Below are positions 6,655 through 14,676 of a stretch of 32,234 nt of DNA, piece after piece (position 1 is the stretch's first letter; every line of letters starts with the position of its first letter). The DNA is taken from positions 1 through 32,234 of the forward strand of contig NZ_JAURXB010000045.1 of assembly GCF_030654605.1 (NCBI RefSeq), read 5' to 3'. Source of the DNA: Bradyrhizobium sp. GTDB lineage: Bacteria; Pseudomonadota; Alphaproteobacteria; Rhizobiales; Xanthobacteraceae. Under the pieces are notes generated by a model. That model did not search any database. It was not told where the DNA came from and saw only the letters and a list, made by a program, of their open reading frames with translations. Both the position numbers and the translations under genes were made by a program.

Positions 6655-8037
6655 TCACGTCAGCGAATTGAACCAATCGAATACCGTCGTCTGACCGTTC
6701 AGGACGGTGCCGTCGCCATAGAGGCTCGCCAGGAACGTGCCGCGGTGGCTCGCGCCATTGACCGCAACGCCATCCGCAAAGTGTCCGCCCGAGGCGGGCG
6801 CCATCCTGACCAGGCTCGGGTACAAGGCCTCATCGGCCAGTCCGTAATAGAACCTGACGGGAGAATCGTAGTCCCAATAGGTCGCGCTGTTCGCGCCGAG
6901 GCGGCGCAGGAGCTTGCTGTTGGTATCGTCGGTGAAGCGTTCGAAGAAGCCTTCTGCCAGGAAGTCGGAGGCGGCCGGAACGGTCTTTGCGACCTCCCCA
7001 TCGAGGCTATAGTCGGACCAGTACTTCTCGGCAAAAGCGCGGTATTGCGGCTTGATCGCCGTATCGAACAGCCTGTTCAATCCATAATATTGCCGATAGC
7101 TGCCGAGCAGAACGACGAGGCACGGCGTGATCCAGGCCGGCGGCATCGGATAGGCCGTATCGGTGGACGGAATGCAGGATTTGGGGTTCACCCAGTAGCG
7201 AAAGCTTTCGGGGAGATTGTTGAACGGGCTCTGGGTCGCGCTTGCCGCGACCTTGATGCGGCGGCGCTGCAACTCCTGTTTGAGCCACTGCGTATTCAGG
7301 GCTCCCTGCGACCAGCCATTCAGGAACAGGGTGGATTTGCGCAGACCCAGTTTGCCGAGTTCCAGCAATCCGGCATTCAGGATGTCGAGGCAGCATTGGA
7401 CCGTTGCATCTTTCACCGCGTAGGCTTCGCCGCGGCCATTCCGATAGGGTCCCTTTCCCAGGTAGTCCGCGGCGATGACGGCATAGCCGTTGCCTGCGAA
7501 GCGCTGGATATTGAAGAGGGTCTCGATCGAATCGACATTGTCGCGCAGTTCGTAGCTCTCGGCTTCGAGCCGAGTGAGGTTCGAAGGAACCTGGTCGAAT
7601 GAGAGGATCGTGCCGTGCTGCCATGATATCACGGGCAGCGACCCGTGCTTGCCGGCCGGGACCGCGAGAAGCCCACTGACCTTGACCCTCTCTCCCGTTT
7701 CCGGCACCCGCGTGAAAGTGGTGATGCGCCTCAGTTCGACGTCGAAACGCGCGGAATGCTTCTCAACGGAAATCGGGCCGAGAAGGTTGTTTTCGTTGAA
7801 GACCGAATAGAACTTCGTTGCCAGCGCGTTTAGCCGCTCCCTGGACACGCGGACCGGCCCGCCCGGATTCGCCTGTGACTTCCGGGCCGGCAGTGCAAGG
7901 GCAGCATCATGCGCGCCCGTCGATATCGCCAATGCGCCAGCCGCAACACCGGCGGATTTCAGGAATCCTCGACGGCTGAACTCGGTGCATTCGAGGCTCG
8001 AGCAGAGGTCATCAGGCATTGCTGTGCGGGTAATCAT
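6655..8037 (-). CDS. Tat-exported alpha/beta hydrolase (esterase/lipase-like)
   Basis: 460 residues. The twin-arginine signal SRRGFLKSAG lies at residues 21-30 and is followed by a hydrophobic run to about residue 49, predicting folded export to the periplasm. The alpha/beta-hydrolase fold follows: SWQHGT near 138-143 (oxyanion-type HG), the nucleophile elbow GWSQGA at 241-246 with Ser243, a candidate acid in YYGLADEALYP and a candidate His in GASHRGTF close to the C-terminus. This resembles secretory lipases and bacterial homologues acting on esters. Substrate unknown. The gene converges on the bad/ali operon from downstream, with a 111-bp gap, and starts 236 bp from the divergent ATPase gene. 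A second ATG at codon 7 is possible; the first has a GGAAG upstream. Confidence 0.82.
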   Translation of the reverse strand: MITRTAMPDDLCSSLECTEFSRRGFLKSAGVAAGALAISTGAHDAALALPARKSQANPGGPVRVSRERLNALATKFYSVFNENNLLGPISVEKHSARFDVELRRITTFTRVPETGERVKVSGLLAVPAGKHGSLPVISWQHGTILSFDQVPSNLTRLEAESYELRDNVDSIETLFNIQRFAGNGYAVIAADYLGKGPYRNGRGEAYAVKDATVQCCLDILNAGLLELGKLGLRKSTLFLNGWSQGALNTQWLKQELQRRRIKVAASATQSPFNNLPESFRYWVNPKSCIPSTDTAYPMPPAWITPCLVVLLGSYRQYYGLNRLFDTAIKPQYRAFAEKYWSDYSLDGEVAKTVPAASDFLAEGFFERFTDDTNSKLLRRLGANSATYWDYDSPVRFYYGLADEALYPSLVRMAPASGGHFADGVAVNGASHRGTFLASLYGDGTVLNGQTTVFDWFNSLT

Positions 8038-8273
8038 GTCTTCCGCCCCCGGGACGTTTGGGTCACACGTTGATAAGCGCCAAAACCTAGCGCTTCGTGA
8101 ACGCGAAAATTCGCTTTCCCCTTGTCTACAACCCCGGCAAGCCGGCTCCGGCGCGTGAAGTGCTCCATTTGGCCTGATCGCATTCGACCGGCCGTGGAGA
8201 ACGCGGAGGGCTCCGCCATCGGCGCTCGACGGGCTGCAATCGGGTTGTTAAGCCCGCCTCCCCAAGGGAGCCT

Positions 8274-9791
8274 TTGAGTCGAGACATGACCGTTGCGATC
8301 GAGATGGGACACACGACCGCAGGCGCCCCGGCTAACCTGGACCTCGAGGAACTGCTGGCGACCCGCCTGCTGGTGCAGGGCAATTCGGGTTCCGGCAAAT
8401 CCCATCTGCTGCGCCGGCTGCTGGAACAAAGCGCCCCCTGGGTGCAGCAGACCGTCATCGACCCCGAAGGCGACTTCGTGGCGCTTGCCGACCGATTCGG
8501 CCACCTCCTGATCGATGCCGAGGAGCATACCGAGCGGGGCCTGCAGGTCGCCGGCGAGCGGGCGCGCATCCATCGCGTCTCCACGGTGCTCAACCTCGAG
8601 GGGCTCGACGCCGAGAACCAGATGCGCCGCGCCGCCGCCTTCCTCGGTGGGCTTTTCGAGGTCGCCCGCGACCACTGGTACCCGATGCTGGTCGTGGTGG
8701 ATGAGGCGCAGCTGTTCGCGCCGGCCGTCGCCGGCGAAGTATCGGACGAGGCGCGCAAGCTCTCGCTCGGCGCCATGACCAACCTGATGTGCCGTGGCCG
8801 CAAGCGCGGGCTGGCGGGGGTCATCGCCACCCAGCGGCTGGCGAAACTCGCCAAGAACGTCGCGGCCGAGGCGTCCAATTTCCTGATGGGCCGGACCTTT
8901 CTGGATATCGACATGGCGCGCGCCGCCGACCTTCTCGGCATGGAGCGGCGACAGGCAGAGGCCTTCCGGGATCTGCAGCGCGGGCAATTCATGGCGCTGG
9001 GACCGGCCCTCTCCCGCCGTCCCCTGGAGCTGCGCATCGGTCCAACCGATACCACGCCGCGCAACGCGATTCCGCGCCTGATGCCGATGCCGGAAGCGAC
9101 ACTGGACGCACACGCCATCGTCATGGCAGCACCGCCGCCGGAGAATAATCGGCCGCAGCGCCGGTCGTCGCCTGACCTGCTCGGCCAGCTGATGGCGGCG
9201 AAGTCGGCGGCGCTGGAGATCCGTCCCGAAGTGGTGGAACAGCCGCTCAGCGCCGAGCAACTGTCGGAGCGGCATGAGCGGGTGGATCGTATCCTGCGCG
9301 CGGTGATGGCGGAGCCCGACGCGGGATTCCGCGCCATTGGCGTGCTCTACCAGGAGTTCGTGGTGCGCTGCCGGATCGAGGGCCTCGGTCTGGCCGTGCC
9401 TGATCTCGCCGAATTCCGTCGCATGCTGACGCGCGCCCGCGCCGGACTCGGCTCCGATATGGCTGAAGACGACGGGTGGCAGGATGTCTCGGTGCGCGCC
9501 TCGCTGCTGCCGGAGGATATGCAGGGCGTCTTCATGATGATCGCCCGCGCCGCGAAGGAGGGCTGGCCCTGCCCGGGCGATGCCGCGATTGCCCGCGCCT
9601 ATGGCTCGCATTCGTTGCGCCGTGCGCGACGTCTTCTGAGCTACATCGAGGAGCAGGGCCTGATCGTCTGCCAGTTCGACGGCGCCGGCCGGCGGATCGT
9701 GACGCTGGTCGAACTGGCCTGGGCGACGGCACCGGGCGACCCCAACGCCGAGGAACTGGCGGCGGCGCAAGGCTGCAGCACGGCTCAATGA
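8274..9791 (+). CDS. HerA/FtsK-type P-loop ATPase (DUF87-like)
   Basis: 505 residues if translation begins at the TTG at 8274, 501 from the ATG at 8286. The ribosome-binding site AAGGGAG at 8264-8270 is too close for the first and rather far for the second, so the start is uncertain. Walker A GNSGSGKSH lies at residues 36-44 and Walker B LVVVDEAQ near 139-146. The segment CRGRKRGLAGVIATQRLAKL fits the HerA/VirB4-like translocase group, with a sensor-type Gln and a possible arginine finger. After the ATPase domain (to about residue 265) comes a linker rich in Pro and Ala, then a C-terminal region with a winged-helix look. HerA relatives move DNA or act with NurA-type nucleases; no nuclease lies beside it. 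A long open frame antisense to this gene is a coding shadow. Confidence 0.75.
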   Translation: MSRDMTVAIEMGHTTAGAPANLDLEELLATRLLVQGNSGSGKSHLLRRLLEQSAPWVQQTVIDPEGDFVALADRFGHLLIDAEEHTERGLQVAGERARIHRVSTVLNLEGLDAENQMRRAAAFLGGLFEVARDHWYPMLVVVDEAQLFAPAVAGEVSDEARKLSLGAMTNLMCRGRKRGLAGVIATQRLAKLAKNVAAEASNFLMGRTFLDIDMARAADLLGMERRQAEAFRDLQRGQFMALGPALSRRPLELRIGPTDTTPRNAIPRLMPMPEATLDAHAIVMAAPPPENNRPQRRSSPDLLGQLMAAKSAALEIRPEVVEQPLSAEQLSERHERVDRILRAVMAEPDAGFRAIGVLYQEFVVRCRIEGLGLAVPDLAEFRRMLTRARAGLGSDMAEDDGWQDVSVRASLLPEDMQGVFMMIARAAKEGWPCPGDAAIARAYGSHSLRRARRLLSYIEEQGLIVCQFDGAGRRIVTLVELAWATAPGDPNAEELAAAQGCSTAQ

Positions 9792-9924
9792 TCATGGCGC
9801 CGGTCTGGCCCCGCGGTGTATGATAGGTTGAAGTTGCCGAACGTTGCGCCACAGTTCCCTCAGCGAGTCCGCGCGCTTGTCGCCGACCGCATTTCGCATA
9901 GCCCGCTTAAGAGGAGTTTTGGGT

Positions 9925-10407
9925 TTGAGCGTTGCCTTCACCAAGGAAGACAGTGCCGAAACGGCGTCGGAGACCTTGCTTCCCGACCGCCCGATTTCGC
10001 CGCATCCGAATCTTGTGACGGAAGCGGGATTGAGGGCTCTCGAATCTCAGCTCCTCGTGGCGCGCGAGGCCTATGAGGCCGCGCAGAAGATCGAAAACGT
10101 TAATGAACGACGGCGGCAAGCCGCAACCCCGTTGCGGGATGCGCGCTATTTCGCGGCGAGAGTTCGCACGGCACAGGTCATGCCCGATCCGACCTCGACC
10201 GACGCGGTCGCCTTTGGCAGCACGGTGACCTTCAGGCGCGACGACGGGCGCGTGCAGAAATACCGGATCGTCGGAGAGGACGAAGCGGACCCCAAGGCCG
10301 GTTCTATTTCCTTCGCGTCACCAGTGGCACGATCACTGATGGGCAAAGCCGTCGGGGATGTCGTCGCTGCATCCGCTCAGGAACTCGAGATCATTGCGAT
10401 CTCGTAG
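9925..10407 (+). CDS. divergent GreA/GreB-family transcript-cleavage-factor-like protein
   Basis: 160 residues from a TTG start that has GAGGAG at 9911-9916, 8 bases upstream. The C-terminal half is clearly Gre-like: FGSTVTFRRDDG, KYRIVGEDEADPKAGSISFASPVARSLMGKAVGDVV. The N-terminal half is a predicted coiled coil (LRALESQLLVAREAYEAAQKIENVNERRR..). The acidic tip motif of true GreA (GDLxEN) is not recognisable; the corresponding turn reads roughly EAAQKIENVNE. It should bind the RNA polymerase secondary channel if it folds as Gre, but stimulation of transcript cleavage is doubtful. The length matches GreA (about 158). It follows the ATPase gene by 133 bp with its own leader. Assignment to the superfamily is secure, exact activity is not. 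Confidence 0.78.
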   Translation: MSVAFTKEDSAETASETLLPDRPISPHPNLVTEAGLRALESQLLVAREAYEAAQKIENVNERRRQAATPLRDARYFAARVRTAQVMPDPTSTDAVAFGSTVTFRRDDGRVQKYRIVGEDEADPKAGSISFASPVARSLMGKAVGDVVAASAQELEIIAIS

Positions 10408-10512
10408 CACTCCCCCACAAGGCGCCGCCGGTGTCTGGAATGTCCGCAGTGCGCGATAGCGCGCGTTGCTGACAAGACACGCCGCTGCGCAAGCAACGAC
10501 CGCACATAAATT

Positions 10513-10584
10513 TGTGTCGTGATTGACAACGTTCTGTGACAGAATAATTACAAACAGATTTGTGACAGTTTCATTACAGTCACA
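10513..10584 (+). promoter_or_regulatory. promoter with repeated TGTGACAG operator-like sites
   Basis: Two direct repeats of TGTGACAG-N4-ATTACA lie at 10535-10552 and 10561-10578. A degenerate third copy (TGTGTCGTGATTGACA) lies at 10513-10528. The second repeat also forms an inverted pair TGTGAC-N12-GTCACA at 10561-10584. A consensus -35 hexamer TTGACA is at 10523-10528; no equally good -10 follows, TAATTA at 10545 being the best. This AT-rich stretch stands out in a GC-rich neighbourhood and lies 35-106 bases before the membrane-protein start. The regulator is not identified. Confidence 0.5.
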
Positions 10585-10618
10585 TGACAATTCCAGTTAT
10601 TTAAATGCGGAGCGGTTG

Positions 10619-11566
10619 ATGAGTTTGGAATGGCGAGTGGCGCGGTCAAGTACTTTGGTCTGGTCAAATCCTGTGGCGTGGTGGTGGGGCCTGTTGAGCC
10701 TGGTCAGCGGCGTCAATATCGCGGTCTGGTACGTGCTGTACCGCCAACTTCACCAAGCGCCGACCGGCCCTCTTGGCAACACCTTCGGCATCCAGCTGAT
10801 GCTGCTGCTTTGCGCGGCCTATGTTTTCGGCTGCGCCTTCAGGTCGTTCCTGCCGCGCGCGGACGTGCAGCGGATCTGCCTGTTCGACACCTGGCTGTCG
10901 AGCGTCTTCGTCGGCCGGTCGGTCGCGACCGTGGCCGAGATCGCCTTCGCGGCGCAGTGGGCCATCATCCTGCACCAGCTCGGCACCATGACCGGTGCGG
11001 ACACCACCGTGAACGCCGCGTGGGCGATCGTGCCGCTGATCGTCGTCGCGGAATGCTTCTCATGGCATGCGGTGCTGACCAGGAACTATCTGGGCAACGC
11101 CATCGAAAATTCGATATGGGCGGTGGCGTTCTTCATCGTCGGCATTGGCCTTTGCCGGTTGCTGCCCGAGTTCGATGGCGCGGTCCCCGTGGTGCTCGCC
11201 ATCTCGATCATCGGCATCGCGGCCTACCTGGCGTTTCTCATGACGGTCGACGTCCCGATGTATCTGAACCGGTGGCGGGCCGATGGCGACGGTAGCTCGC
11301 TTCTGACACATATCGAGGGCCTGCGTGACGTCAGCACGCGCTGGGTCGTGACCCACGACCTGGCCGAGTGGAAGGACGAGATCGCCTGGATGTCGCTGTA
11401 TTTCAGCCTGGCGGTCTGGTCGAGCCTCGCGCTGTGCGTCTTCTACTCGCTCGAAGATCAGCTGCCGCGCTATCGCACTGAAGCGACGGTCGCAAGCGCG
11501 CCGTCGGGCGCGCCCGCGTCGGCTGGCAAACAGCCGCCGGTCACGGCGCGCCTCGGTATCCGGTAA
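10619..11566 (+). CDS. polytopic inner-membrane protein of unknown function
   Basis: 315 residues; the ATG has GGAG 6 bases upstream. I do not recognise the family. About seven hydrophobic segments are visible: near residues 20-41, 56-76, 91-120 (weaker), 133-150, 165-182, 189-210 and 256-277. Between segments 6 and 7 there is a hydrophilic loop (DVPMYLNRWRADGDG..THDLAEWKDE). The C-terminal tail is Pro/Ala-rich and probably disordered. The Trp-rich N-terminus (VAWWWGLLSLV) and an Asp/Glu/His content within or next to helices (AECFSWHAV) are notable but do not name a function. Its stop codon directly abuts the stop codon of the convergent carbonic anhydrase gene, leaving no room for a terminator between them. 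Confidence 0.7.
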   Translation: MSLEWRVARSSTLVWSNPVAWWWGLLSLVSGVNIAVWYVLYRQLHQAPTGPLGNTFGIQLMLLLCAAYVFGCAFRSFLPRADVQRICLFDTWLSSVFVGRSVATVAEIAFAAQWAIILHQLGTMTGADTTVNAAWAIVPLIVVAECFSWHAVLTRNYLGNAIENSIWAVAFFIVGIGLCRLLPEFDGAVPVVLAISIIGIAAYLAFLMTVDVPMYLNRWRADGDGSSLLTHIEGLRDVSTRWVVTHDLAEWKDEIAWMSLYFSLAVWSSLALCVFYSLEDQLPRYRTEATVASAPSGAPASAGKQPPVTARLGIR

Positions 11567-12274
11567 TCAGGACAGCCAGCTCACCTTGCCCGTCGTGACG
11601 TCGTGCATCGCGGCGACGATCTTCAGCTGCCTGGCATCGACCAGCGTCTTGATGATCGGGCTGCGCCTGGGCAGGCTCTCCGCTGTCAGCCGCGCGTTCG
11701 CCTCGGCGGCCTTTTGCACCAGCGGGTAATTATGCGAGTCGCGGTGACCGTCCGCCTTGGTCAGCGTGGCCAGCGCCGGCTGGAAATTCTTCAGCATGGC
11801 CGTGATATTGCCGAGCTTGACGTTGTCCACCGCGGCCTTGATCGCGCCGCAGGAATTATGGCCCAGCACGACGATCGCTTTGGCGCCCACAACCTTGACC
11901 GAATATTCCAGGCTGCCGATGATATCCGTGTTGACGAAATTGCCGGCCACCCGCGCGCAGAACACATCGCCGATGCGCTGATCGAACACCAGTTCGGGAG
12001 GCACGCGTGAATCGATGCAGCCGACAATGGCGGCAAAGGGCGACTGGCTGCTGGCGGTTTCCTTCACCTGCGCCATCAGATTGCAATTGATCGACTTGCC
12101 GGCCGTGAACCGCTCGTTGCCGGCCTTGAGCCGCGCAATCGCGTCATCAGGCGCGGTCGACTTCTGGCGATCCGGCGTGAACACCGCGCATTCGGTCGAC
12201 TGCGCCTGAGCCGCGCTAGCGGCGAACGGAAGTGCTCCGGCCAGACATCCACAGAAGAAACGACGTGTAATCAT
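11567..12274 (-). CDS. exported beta-class carbonic anhydrase
   Basis: 235 residues. The N-terminus MITRRFFCGCLAGALPFAASAAQAQ is an export signal with a twin Arg followed by FF, so Tat export is likely; cleavage after AQA is plausible. The beta-CA zinc ligands and dyad are present: CIDSR with Cys86, Asp88 and Arg90, and GHNSCGA with His139 and Cys142. The mature domain has the usual length. It hydrates CO2 to bicarbonate, here predicted in the periplasm, which is less common than the cytoplasmic location. Its stop codon abuts that of the convergent membrane protein. The divergent membrane gene at 12396 may share its regulatory region. Assignment to the family is firm. Confidence 0.9.
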   Translation of the reverse strand: MITRRFFCGCLAGALPFAASAAQAQSTECAVFTPDRQKSTAPDDAIARLKAGNERFTAGKSINCNLMAQVKETASSQSPFAAIVGCIDSRVPPELVFDQRIGDVFCARVAGNFVNTDIIGSLEYSVKVVGAKAIVVLGHNSCGAIKAAVDNVKLGNITAMLKNFQPALATLTKADGHRDSHNYPLVQKAAEANARLTAESLPRRSPIIKTLVDARQLKIVAAMHDVTTGKVSWLS

Positions 12275-12395
12275 GGCCTGCCCTCATCAATGTTGCCGGC
12301 ATTCGGGAATCACCGGGTTGCATCGAAAATCTGTCTCAATTCGGAGTTTATCACAATACCGTGCTATCGCGATCCTCATCAGTTATAGGCAACAG

Positions 12396-13082
12396 ATGAA
12401 GAATTCACTTCACATCATCGGCGGGGTCATCGGCGCGGTGGCGGGCTTTTTCGCCACGCTGCTGGCGCTCGACCTTACCGGATTCGGAAATCCGGCCGAT
12501 CCGATTCAGTCTGGCCTACTGACTCTTCTGGTGTTCGCACCGGCCGGCGCGATCGTGGGCCTTGTGATCGGCACCTCGCTTGGCATGCGATGGCGCGGCC
12601 GCAAGGATGCCGGCGGGCTTGCCGCCAACAGCCTGAAGTCGTTCGGCGTCGTGCTGACGCCCTGCGCCGCGGCGGGCGGTGCGTATTTCTGGTACGCGGT
12701 TTCGACCGCGACGCCCTGGCTCAACCCGAATGCCGCCACCCCCATTCTCCAGTTCGAGGTTCGCCTTCCCGCGGGCGCGGCGCTGCCCGCGGCGCAAGAC
12801 ATCGCGATCGAACTGCAGACCGATCAGAACCGGATGCCGGGCGTAACGAAGTTCAACCAGTTCCGCCGCGACGGCGATCGAAGCGTGATCGTCGGCGACG
12901 TCGAACTCGCCTTTCGCACCGCCCATCGCCAGCTGGAGGTCAAGATCAAGGGCCAGCCCGATCGCGTGTTCCGCATCGGACTATCCGGCAAGGCGCCACA
13001 TGCCGCCGAACTCGGACAGTGGCAACCGCACACCGACGGCAGCGAAATCCGCTATCGGGCCAAATGGCCCGGACGCGACTGA
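12396..13082 (+). CDS. membrane protein with a soluble C-terminal domain, unknown function
   Basis: 228 residues. I do not recognise the family. Three hydrophobic segments lie in the first ~105 residues: LHIIGGVIGAVAGFFATLLA, a glycine-rich LLVFAPAGAIVGLVIG, and FGVVLTPCAAAGGAYFWYAV. The remaining ~120 residues are soluble and beta-rich in appearance (LQFEVRLPAG, AIELQTDQNRMPG, VIVGDVELAFRTAHRQLEVKIKG) and may form an Ig-like or sensor domain. The ATG at 12396 was chosen because it begins the natural membrane segment; its ribosome-binding site (AGG) is poor. It diverges from the carbonic anhydrase gene with a 121-bp intergenic region. Confidence 0.65.
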   Translation: MKNSLHIIGGVIGAVAGFFATLLALDLTGFGNPADPIQSGLLTLLVFAPAGAIVGLVIGTSLGMRWRGRKDAGGLAANSLKSFGVVLTPCAAAGGAYFWYAVSTATPWLNPNAATPILQFEVRLPAGAALPAAQDIAIELQTDQNRMPGVTKFNQFRRDGDRSVIVGDVELAFRTAHRQLEVKIKGQPDRVFRIGLSGKAPHAAELGQWQPHTDGSEIRYRAKWPGRD

Positions 13083-13243
13083 GCCGTCGCGCAGGATCGG
13101 CACAACCGGTCAAACCGCGTCAACGAAGTTTGAGAAAATTGTGGCGGACTCCTGATCCAACGAAGAACTGATGTCGCAGAAACGCAGCAATCGCGGGTGA
13201 GAACGGAGATACGGCGCGGGCGTGCAGAGTAAGGAACGAGCCA

Positions 13244-13390
13244 ATGTCTGACGTGATCCCCTTCCCCAAACCTTCGAGACCGATCGAAGATGACACAGCG
13301 GAGCTGTTGAGGCTGCTGGAGCGGATTCAGGAGGCCGCAGCGAGGTCGGGCAACAGGAACGACAAGGATCGGAAAGCGCAGGAAACGTAG
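13244..13390 (+). CDS. small hypothetical protein, 48 residues
   Basis: The frame runs from ATG at 13244 to TAG at 13390, with AAGGA at 13231-13235, 8 bases upstream. The product starts MSDVIPFPKPSRP and continues with an amphipathic helix (ELLRLLERIQEAAARSG) and a charged tail. The sequence looks protein-like and the ribosome-binding site is good, but no family is recognised. The stop codon lies directly at the edge of a palindromic repeat. The 161 bases between the previous gene and this one show nothing else. Confidence 0.5.
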   Translation: MSDVIPFPKPSRPIEDDTAELLRLLERIQEAAARSGNRNDKDRKAQET

Positions 13391-13391
13391 G

Positions 13392-13483
13392 GTGGGCAAA
13401 GGCGCGCTCTTCGCGCCGTGCCCACCACGAGAGACCGCGATGAGGAAAGATGGTGGGCACGGCGCATGTGCGCCTTTGCCCAC
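13392..13483. repeat. palindromic repeat of the GTGGGCAAAGGCGC type
   Basis: Inverted arms at 13392-13426 and 13452-13483. Each arm starts GTGGGCAAAGGCGC and ends GCGCCGTGCCCACC on its own strand, and each arm is itself partly self-complementary. I recall this sequence as a frequent intergenic repeat in Bradyrhizobium. It separates the small gene from the convergent MarR gene and may act as a bidirectional transcription end. Confidence 0.75.
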
Positions 13484-13496
13484 GGCTGCGAACCGA

Positions 13497-13952
13497 TCAT
13501 CGCAGCTTGCTCAATAGCCCGAGCAGCGTCTCGCGCTCCTTCGCATCCAGCGGCGCCAGCGTTTCACGCGTGATCGCCAGTGCGTTCGGTGCGGCTTTCT
13601 CCGCCATCTGCTGGCCGGCGCGTGTGAGGCTGACCAGCAGGCGGCGGCCGTCCTCGGGATCGGGGCTGGTTTCGGTCAGCCCGCGCGCGGTGAGGCGGTC
13701 GATCACGCCCTTGATGGTGGCGACATCCATCGCCGTCAGCCGGCCGAGCTGATTCTGCGAGCACGGCCCGGTCTCGGTGAGTTTTGCCAAAGCCGCCCAT
13801 TGCGTCGGCGTGAGATTGATGCCGATTTCCCTGGAAAAAATGGTGGCGTGGCGCTGCCAGACCTGGCGCAGAATGAATCCGACCTGCTCCTCCAGCACGT
13901 AAGACGGCCGCGAGGGCTTTGGGCTGCGCTTCGGCGAAACACTCCTGGTCAT
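13497..13952 (-). CDS. MarR-family transcriptional regulator
   Basis: 151 residues from the ATG at 13952; GAGGGG about 12 bases upstream overlaps the end of livF. MarR winged helix: LTPTQWAALAKLTETG, SQNQLGRLTAMDVATIKGVIDRLTARGLTE, wing SPDPEDGRRLLVSLTRAGQ. The last 30 residues form the dimerisation helix (LAPLDAKERETLLGLLSKLR). It is the last gene of the long minus-strand set that starts with the hnr-like gene, 19 bp after livF, so it should be co-transcribed and may autoregulate the set. MarR proteins often bind aromatic acids, which would suit nicotinate or 6-hydroxynicotinate. That role is inferred from position alone. Confidence 0.85.
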   Translation of the reverse strand: MTRSVSPKRSPKPSRPSYVLEEQVGFILRQVWQRHATIFSREIGINLTPTQWAALAKLTETGPCSQNQLGRLTAMDVATIKGVIDRLTARGLTETSPDPEDGRRLLVSLTRAGQQMAEKAAPNALAITRETLAPLDAKERETLLGLLSKLR

Positions 13953-13971
13953 GCGTGTTATCAGCCCCTCA

Positions 13972-14676
13972 TCACAGCGCCAGATGGGTGTCCCTGATAT
14001 CGGGACGCGCGTCGAGTTCGGCCATGGTGCCGGAATAGCAGATCCGGCCGCGCTCGATGATATAGGCGCGATCACAGATCAGTCTGGCAAAATGCAGGTT
14101 CTGCTCGGAGAGGACGATGCTGACGCCCGCCTGCTTCATGGTCAGGATCGCCGCCACCATCTGCTCGACGATCTTCGGCGACAAGCCTTCGGAGGGCTCG
14201 TCGAGCAGCACCAGCGACGGGTTGCCCATCAGGGTGCGCGCGATGGTCAACATCTGCTGTTCGCCGCCGCTCATGCGGCCGCCGGGACGGTTGCGCATTT
14301 CGGCGAGGTTCGGAAACAGCGTGAACAGTTTTTCCCGGGTCCAGTGCGGCGCGTTCGGCCGCACCGGCTGGCGGCCAACCTCGAGATTTTCGTCGACCGT
14401 CAGATCCGTGAAGATGCGCCGCTCTTCCGGTACATAGCCGAGGCCGCGGCTGACGATGGCATGGGTCGGCTGATCCGAAACGTCCTTGTCCTCGAACAGG
14501 ATACGGCCGCTGCGCTGCGCCACCAGCCCGACAATCGAGCGAAAGGTGGTGGACTTGCCGGCGCCGTTGCGACCCAGCAGCGCGACCACCTCGCCCTCGC
14601 CGACCTCGAGCGCGACGTCGAACAGGATGTGCGCGGGCCCGTAATGGCTGTTGAGATCCTGAACGCTGAGCTTCAT
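13972..14676 (-). CDS. livF: branched-chain-amino-acid-type ABC transporter ATPase, LivF-like
   Basis: 234 residues, normal for LivF. Walker A GRNGAGKST at 35-43, Q-loop region followed by YVPEERRIFTDLTVDENL (81-98, typical of LivF), signature MSGGEQ at 135-140, Walker B LVLLDEP at 155-161 and the H-loop region LSEQN near the end. It pairs with LivG to power the fused permease. It overlaps livG by 4 bp (ATGA), indicating translational coupling. The substrate of the system is not set by this subunit; the neighbours point to a heteroaromatic acid rather than an amino acid, as argued in the findings. Confidence 0.9.
   Translation of the reverse strand: MKLSVQDLNSHYGPAHILFDVALEVGEGEVVALLGRNGAGKSTTFRSIVGLVAQRSGRILFEDKDVSDQPTHAIVSRGLGYVPEERRIFTDLTVDENLEVGRQPVRPNAPHWTREKLFTLFPNLAEMRNRPGGRMSGGEQQMLTIARTLMGNPSLVLLDEPSEGLSPKIVEQMVAAILTMKQAGVSIVLSEQNLHFARLICDRAYIIERGRICYSGTMAELDARPDIRDTHLAL

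Noticed and set aside
8034..9788. 584-codon open frame on the minus strand opposite the HerA-type ATPase gene
   Set aside because: Its translation is rich in Arg, His and Ala without a recognisable domain, whereas the plus strand has clear Walker motifs. It is a GC-bias shadow.
13392..13483. Palindromic repeat considered as a CRISPR or attachment site
   Set aside because: Only two inverted arms are present, with no direct-repeat/spacer pattern, no cas genes and no integrase.
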